The translations under genes and the position numbers were made by a program. 64,000 nt of DNA from Paraburkholderia acidisoli (lineage in GTDB: Bacteria > Pseudomonadota > Gammaproteobacteria > Burkholderiales > Burkholderiaceae), in contig NZ_CP046915.1 of assembly GCF_009789675.1 (NCBI RefSeq), positions 1,240,001 to 1,304,000 of the forward strand. Reading direction: 5' to 3'. Below are positions 60,151 through 64,000 of the stretch, in pieces. Below the pieces are notes generated by a model. It was not told the DNA's origin. It was given only the letters and a program-made list of their open reading frames with translations, and ran no database searches. Each line of letters starts with the position of its first letter. The stretch's first letter is position 1.

Positions 60151-61233
60151 ATGCAAGGCGTCGATATGCAAGACGAAGGGGTACGTCGCAAGATTTTCTG
60201 GCTCCTCAAGCGCCTCACGAGCTACACGCTCTGGTCCCGCAAACGCGAGGCTTTCCGGATATTTGCCGCAGCCTACGAGACGGCCGTCAAGACGTGGTCG
60301 CCGAACGATCCCGAAATGGTGTCCGCCGACTACCTTGCGAAGATCTACGAGGTGGTCGGCCTGTATGACACGGGGCTCGACGATCTGGCGCACGGGCGCC
60401 GTTTTGTCTGGCGCACGAATGAGGCGCTCGAGCGCGTGGTCGCGCTCAGTAGCTATCTATCGGATTATTTTTACAGGAATCCGAACTATTGGGAGCGTGG
60501 TGCACAATTCTTGCCGTACCCGCCGAAGGTCGATGCGCTTGCACGACTGCTACGCGCGTCGATGTACCAGGGAGAGGAGGCACCGTTGGAGGTGGCTGGC
60601 ACCAGTGATCGATTCGCTTCGATCGAGTCCCCGGCATGGTTGCTCGACAAAAACAAGTATAACTACAACTTCTACGAGCTTGAGTTCCCCGCATTCCCAC
60701 ACGATTTGCCAGAGATGCCAGAACCGCGTGGGTTGATGGTTCGTTCCGGTGAAGAGGTACCTTGCGACGGTATTTGGGAACCCATGCTGATCGAATCTGC
60801 CCGGCTGACCCATGCGCTGCCGCTGAATGTGGAGGTGATGCGCAATGGGGGCTGCTTTAATTACTTTGTTGCGCAGACTCTCGCTCCCAATTTGTCGCAA
60901 TTGTCGGACGACCAATGGGACGTCGTCCCGGTTCCGACGCATTGGAGATTGTTGTGGGAGGACACTCGCTACAAGGACGGCACGATTCCGGATGAGTCCT
61001 CCTACTTTCTCGCTTCACGTCGTGAAAATCCGTTGCGTGAGCCAGTCTCCACACGAACCGAGGTCCGCACGGGTGAGCTCTGCCCAGCGTCAGGAGAATG
61101 GCACACGGAGGAATTCGGCGGCAAAACCGTGAAGATGGAGGAGGGGCAAGTCATGCCGGATTTGCTCGCTGTCGACAATCTCGGCGACCGCGTGGTGCAT
61201 TGGGTTACGTGGGCACTGGTGCGCGCGACGTAG
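60151..61233 (+). CDS. Imm71/Imm72-like immunity protein
   Basis: 360 residues. The N-terminal half is helical (MQGVDMQDEGVRRKIFWLLKRLTSYTLW, then FRIFAAAYETAVKTWSPNDPEMV and PNYWERGAQFLPYPPKVDALARLLRASMYQGEE). The C-terminal half is beta-rich with a repeated GE/Trp pattern (SGEEVPCDGIWEP; GELCPASGEWHTEE). This two-part design resembles immunity proteins of the Imm71/Imm72 group found beside T6SS effectors in Burkholderia; recognition is from memory and moderate. The ATG at 60151 follows GGAG by six bases. It would neutralise the toxin encoded upstream. Confidence 0.6.
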   Translation: MQGVDMQDEGVRRKIFWLLKRLTSYTLWSRKREAFRIFAAAYETAVKTWSPNDPEMVSADYLAKIYEVVGLYDTGLDDLAHGRRFVWRTNEALERVVALSSYLSDYFYRNPNYWERGAQFLPYPPKVDALARLLRASMYQGEEAPLEVAGTSDRFASIESPAWLLDKNKYNYNFYELEFPAFPHDLPEMPEPRGLMVRSGEEVPCDGIWEPMLIESARLTHALPLNVEVMRNGGCFNYFVAQTLAPNLSQLSDDQWDVVPVPTHWRLLWEDTRYKDGTIPDESSYFLASRRENPLREPVSTRTEVRTGELCPASGEWHTEEFGGKTVKMEEGQVMPDLLAVDNLGDRVVHWVTWALVRAT

Positions 61234-61240
61234 CATTGGG

Positions 61241-61580
61241 CTAAGCGCTGCATCGATATCCCCTTGACTCAGCAGCGAACATCGGCGGTTGCCCGGATTT
61301 GCGGAAGGTCGGCAAGCGCATGGTGGACGCGTGGGCTTTCAGACTCGAAGGCATCCAGCTCGATGCTAACGCGGGGTGCTTTCCACCCATCGACACTCCA
61401 CGCGGAGTGACCTGAACGTTGGGATAGACGCCGCCACATTTTGGGCAAGAAACCAGCTCGCCCAGCCGCGTGACGGCCTTGCCGTGAACCACTTGTTCGA
61501 ACGACCGTCGCATTGCTCAAGCGAGCGGCAAAGCGGGGCGGCCGACCCGCGAACGCCAATCAATCGCTCGACAAGATAGG
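61241..61580 (-). pseudogene. PAAR-domain remnant
   Basis: On the minus strand one frame reads SFEQVVHGKAVTRLGELVSCPKCGGVYPNVQVTP, similar to the second half of PAAR proteins that cap the T6SS spike (HGKAVxRLGDxVxCPxCGG). The expected N-terminal PAAR half (GDxTxHGG) and the closing half are not in frame; neighbouring frames hold open stretches without the motif. It is probably the broken 5' part of the effector whose tail lies at 59475. Confidence 0.5.
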
Positions 61581-61602
61581 GATCGACGAACAGGTCGACC
61601 CA

Positions 61603-62106
61603 TTACGCTTGCGCACGCGCTGGTAGGGAGAGCCAGTTTGCTGCGTGCCCGACATGGGCGAGAAAATCGTCCAGCCCGCTTCTGGAAAGCGATACGCTCG
61701 CGGTGTTCTCCAGAGGGTGAAACAGGAAACGCGTTTCGCCATTCAAGTGCGCGTCGATAACCAGTGTCACGCGCTTAGCTTCGTCATTGACCAGCGCGAG
61801 TGGGCTCAGCGAGCCGGTCCGAATTCCCAGTAGATCAAAGAGTTTGTCCGCCGACGCAAACGACAGGCGTTTGCTGCCGAGTATCGCGGCCGCCGCCGCC
61901 AGATCGAGCGATTTGTCGGCTGTGGTGACGACCAGAAAAAACTGTCCTGCCTTGTCTTGCAGAAGCAGATTCTTGCAGCGCGCACCGCTGACGGAAAGCG
62001 TCAACGTTCCCGATTCGGCCATGTTGAGCACCGATTCGTGTTCTTCGCACTCGTACGCAATCTGCCATTCGTCGAGCCTTTTCAGGACTTCGGTTTTTCC
62101 CAGCAT
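61603..62106 (-). CDS. Prolyl-tRNA deacylase-type (YbaK/ProX) protein
   Basis: 167 residues of the YbaK/ProX family. The sequence has SGARCKNLLLQDKAGQFFLVVTTADKSLDLAAAAAILGSKRLSFASADKL and LLGIRTGSLSPLALVND, typical of free-standing domains that hydrolyse mischarged Ala-tRNA(Pro); the conserved Lys is in the KNLLLQDK strand. It acts in the cytosol to keep translation accurate. It lies 78 bp downstream of aspA, beyond a stem-loop. Confidence 0.9.
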   Translation of the reverse strand: MLGKTEVLKRLDEWQIAYECEEHESVLNMAESGTLTLSVSGARCKNLLLQDKAGQFFLVVTTADKSLDLAAAAAILGSKRLSFASADKLFDLLGIRTGSLSPLALVNDEAKRVTLVIDAHLNGETRFLFHPLENTASVSLSRSGLDDFLAHVGHAANWLSLPARAQA

Positions 62107-62131
62107 TCGGTTTTTCTCTTCATCAAATCAG

Positions 62132-62160
62132 GCCGGCCCCGGCAATGCACCGGGGCCGGC
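62132..62160 (-). terminator. Stem-loop after aspA
   Basis: GCCGGCCCCGG (62132-62142) pairs with CCGGGGCCGGC (62150-62160) with a 7-base loop, between the aspA stop and the deacylase start. The stem is very strong but no T-run follows, so it may act as an mRNA stabiliser or a weak terminator. Confidence 0.6.
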
Positions 62161-62184
62161 TTCAATCGCGTACGCGCAAGCGGA

Positions 62185-63597
62185 TCAGCCGCCGAACACG
62201 GGGTGCGACGCCGCGCGGATTGCCGCAAGGGTCTCGTCACGAGAGAGCAGTCCCGACTCGTCCAGAATCGCGATCAACGGACGACCTTCGGCGACGGACT
62301 GGCGCGCGAGCTTGCTCACGCGAGCATAGCCAATCTTCGGCACGAGCGCAGTGGCCACGGCCATGGATTCCATGAGGTGCGTTTCATTGCGGTCGATATC
62401 GGCCTCGATGCCTTGCACGCACTTTTCGCCGAAGCGGTGGATGCCGTTGACCAGCAGCGAGATGCTGTCGAACACGCGCGATGCCACCACCGGCTCGAAA
62501 TGGTTGATCTCCAGTTCGCCATACTGAACTGCCTGCGCGACCGCGACGTCGTTGCCGACCACCGCGAAACTCAACTGGATGATCGCCATCGGCAGGACCG
62601 GATTGACCTTGCCCGGCATGATCGACGAGCCGGCCTGAGCCTCGGGAAGTTTCAGTTCGCCGAGGCCGCCGACCGGACCGGAGGAAAGCACGGTCAGATC
62701 CGAAGCGATCTTGGCGAGCGATACCGCACAGGTGCGAAGTTCCGCCGACACGCGCGAGAACACGTCCATGTTCTGCATGGCGTCGAACGGATTGGCGGGC
62801 GCTTCGTAGGCCACGCCGGTCACGCTTTGCAGATGGGCGTAGACCGCGGCGCGGTAGCCGGCCGGCGCGCCGAATCCGGTGCCGATCGCCGTGCCGCCTA
62901 GCGGCAGCGTGCGCAGCTTGTCGCGTACCGTGGTCAGTTCTTGCGCGAGGCGCTCGGTCAGCGCCGCATAGCCGCCGAAAACCTGGCCGAGCCGCATGGG
63001 CTGCGCGTCTTGCAGGCAGGTGCGGCCGAGATGGAGGATGTCGGCGAACGCGCTCGCCTTGGCGGCGAACCGCGCGGCAAGCTGCGTGACTTCCTCGATC
63101 AGCGCGCCCAGCATGGCGTGGGTAGCGATCTTCAGCGCGGCGGGGTAGGCATCGTTGGTCGATTGCGAGCGGTTCACGTGATCGTTCGGATGGACGATCT
63201 CGTAGTTGCCGGCGGCGTGCCCCAGAATTTGCTGGGCGCGATTCGCGATGACCTCGTTGAAGTTCATGTTGGTCGAGGTGCCGCCCGAACCTTCCATGAG
63301 ATCGACGACCAGCGAAGCGTCGAAGTCGCCCGCGATGACTTCCTGGCAGGCGGCCACGATGGCGTCGCATTGCGCGGCGGTAATCACCTCGTTGTCGCGA
63401 TTGGCCAATGCCGCCGCCCATTTCACCTGCGCGAACGCGTCGCGAAACGCCGGGTAGTAAGCGATGTTCAACGGCGAGACCGTGAGATTTTCCACGCCGC
63501 GAACCGTGTTGACGCCATAGAGTTTGTCGCCGGGAATGACGACTTCGCCGACATAGTCGCGTTCGGTGCGAACTTCGCTCGGTGCAGGCTTATTCAT
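62185..63597 (-). CDS. aspA: Aspartate ammonia-lyase
   Basis: 470 residues of the fumarase/aspartase superfamily. Substrate loops are GSGGTSTNMNFNEVIANRA and HPNDHVNRSQSTNDAYPAALK, and the signature loop is GSSIMPGKVNPVLP (about 316-329), which carries the catalytic Ser. It converts aspartate to fumarate and ammonia in the cytosol. The ATG at 63597 follows GGAAGGAATC; an in-frame start six codons upstream is weaker. It overlaps the stop of the LysR gene by eight bases. Confidence 0.93.
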   Translation of the reverse strand: MNKPAPSEVRTERDYVGEVVIPGDKLYGVNTVRGVENLTVSPLNIAYYPAFRDAFAQVKWAAALANRDNEVITAAQCDAIVAACQEVIAGDFDASLVVDLMEGSGGTSTNMNFNEVIANRAQQILGHAAGNYEIVHPNDHVNRSQSTNDAYPAALKIATHAMLGALIEEVTQLAARFAAKASAFADILHLGRTCLQDAQPMRLGQVFGGYAALTERLAQELTTVRDKLRTLPLGGTAIGTGFGAPAGYRAAVYAHLQSVTGVAYEAPANPFDAMQNMDVFSRVSAELRTCAVSLAKIASDLTVLSSGPVGGLGELKLPEAQAGSSIMPGKVNPVLPMAIIQLSFAVVGNDVAVAQAVQYGELEINHFEPVVASRVFDSISLLVNGIHRFGEKCVQGIEADIDRNETHLMESMAVATALVPKIGYARVSKLARQSVAEGRPLIAILDESGLLSRDETLAAIRAASHPVFGG

Positions 63598-64000
63598 GAG
63601 GATTCCTTCCGCCAACGGTAATGAGTTTTTCGATGCCCCCGCCGAGCGCGTCGAGTCTCGGCAGGAACGAGGTTTCGATGACTTCGCGCGCGGTATCGCA
63701 GGCGTCGTCGAAAAAAGCGTTGTATTCGTCGCGGCGCGCTACCAGATACAGCGAGCGCTCCAGGCCCAGGGGTTCGACGACATGCGTGGCCACGTTGCCA
63801 ACATGCGCGGCGGCCTGAAGAAAGCACATCGGCGAGGTAATGGCCCAGCCGATACCTTCCGCGACCATCGACGTCAAGGCATCCGCGTTGTCCAGTTCGA
63901 GTCGCGCGGGCGCGCGGATGTCGATGCGCCGCAAATATCGCTCGATCTGCATGCCCACTTGCGACGTGCGGTTGAAGCGCACAATGGGCAAACGGTTGAT
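63590..64000 (-). CDS. LysR-type regulator, C-terminal part; continues outside the window
   Basis: The last 136 residues of a LysR effector-binding domain (INRLPIVRFNRTSQVGMQIERYLRRIDIRAPARLELDNADALTSMV region, then EGIGWAITSPMCFLQAAAHV and VVEPLGLERSLYLVARRDEY). The frame is open at 64000, so the DNA-binding half lies beyond the window. It is upstream of and overlaps aspA on the same strand, so it probably regulates amino-acid use together with aspA. Confidence 0.8.
   Translation of the reverse strand: MNRLPIVRFNRTSQVGMQIERYLRRIDIRAPARLELDNADALTSMVAEGIGWAITSPMCFLQAAAHVGNVATHVVEPLGLERSLYLVARRDEYNAFFDDACDTAREVIETSFLPRLDALGGGIEKLITVGGRNPHE

Noticed and set aside
1..64000. CRISPR arrays, tRNA or rRNA genes, complete insertion sequences, prophage genes
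   Set aside because: Looked for by eye on both strands; no regularly spaced repeats, no transposase frames and no convincing tRNA cloverleaf were seen. A tRNAscan or IS search would be decisive.

Overview
The window reads as chromosomal DNA of a Burkholderiaceae bacterium, most likely Paraburkholderia, Caballeronia or Burkholderia. Signs are the very high GC with strong GC3 bias, two Burkholderia-type Gram-negative trimeric porins, many MFS/ACS transporters, IclR, LysR and MarR regulators of catabolic genes, and T6SS-style toxin/immunity debris. The genus is an inference from family content; no rRNA or tRNA gene was found to test it.

Layout. (1) 0-18.2 kb: mostly minus-strand envelope-stress and lipid-modification genes. 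An ECF sigma/RskA-type anti-sigma pair (11.2-12.55 kb) heads a tightly packed series encoding a DUF1295 reductase-like membrane protein, a CFA/coclaurine-methyltransferase-like enzyme, a lipocalin lipoprotein, an FAD oxidoreductase, DUF1365 and a classical cyclopropane-fatty-acid synthase, many joined by ATGA overlaps. A second ECF sigma (3.9-4.45 kb) and a third with its anti-sigma and a periplasmic metal-sensor-like protein (16.0-17.6 kb) flank it, with DUF1501/DUF1800 genes and small WXXGXW lipoproteins. (2) 18.5-18.9 kb: a 93-residue orphan protein behind a near-consensus LexA box. (3) 19-37.6 kb: catabolic modules for acidic or sugar-acid substrates: MarR plus a 4,5-dihydroxyphthalate-decarboxylase-like protein, cupin, two RraA-type aldolases, ACS-type MFS permeases, porin, an alpha/beta hydrolase, and a uronate-like operon (enolase-superfamily dehydratase/cycloisomerase, NAD epimerase/dehydrogenase, Dabb protein, ketoglutarate-semialdehyde-type ALDH, SnoaL protein, aldose epimerase). 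Two divergent regulators here are unusual IclR proteins carrying a complete extra C-terminal SMP-30/gluconolactonase-like beta-propeller, each divergent from an RraA gene. (4) 38-41.4 kb: hcp and a reductase partner behind an NsrR-type palindrome and an FNR-like box, next to a decayed cytochrome c fragment. (5) 41.4-45.4 kb: AraC regulator, TTC38-like TPR protein, a frameshifted MetR-type LysR remnant and an MFS transporter. (6) 45.7-57.9 kb: a LysR-controlled cluster consistent with alkyl-sulfate ester catabolism: acyl-CoA ligase, acyl-CoA dehydrogenase, MFS, SdsA-type sulfatase, porin, Zn alcohol dehydrogenase, aldehyde dehydrogenase and CaiB-type CoA transferase. (7) 57.9-61.6 kb: lower-GC, broken toxin/immunity-like genes with a PAAR-like remnant. 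(8) 61.6-64 kb: prolyl-tRNA deacylase-like protein, aspartate ammonia-lyase and the 3' part of a LysR gene that leaves the window.

The most promising under-described items are the IclR/SMP-30 fusion sensors with apparently lost lactonase metal ligands and a shared putative operator, the LexA-controlled orphan, and the ECF-controlled lipid-modification array.
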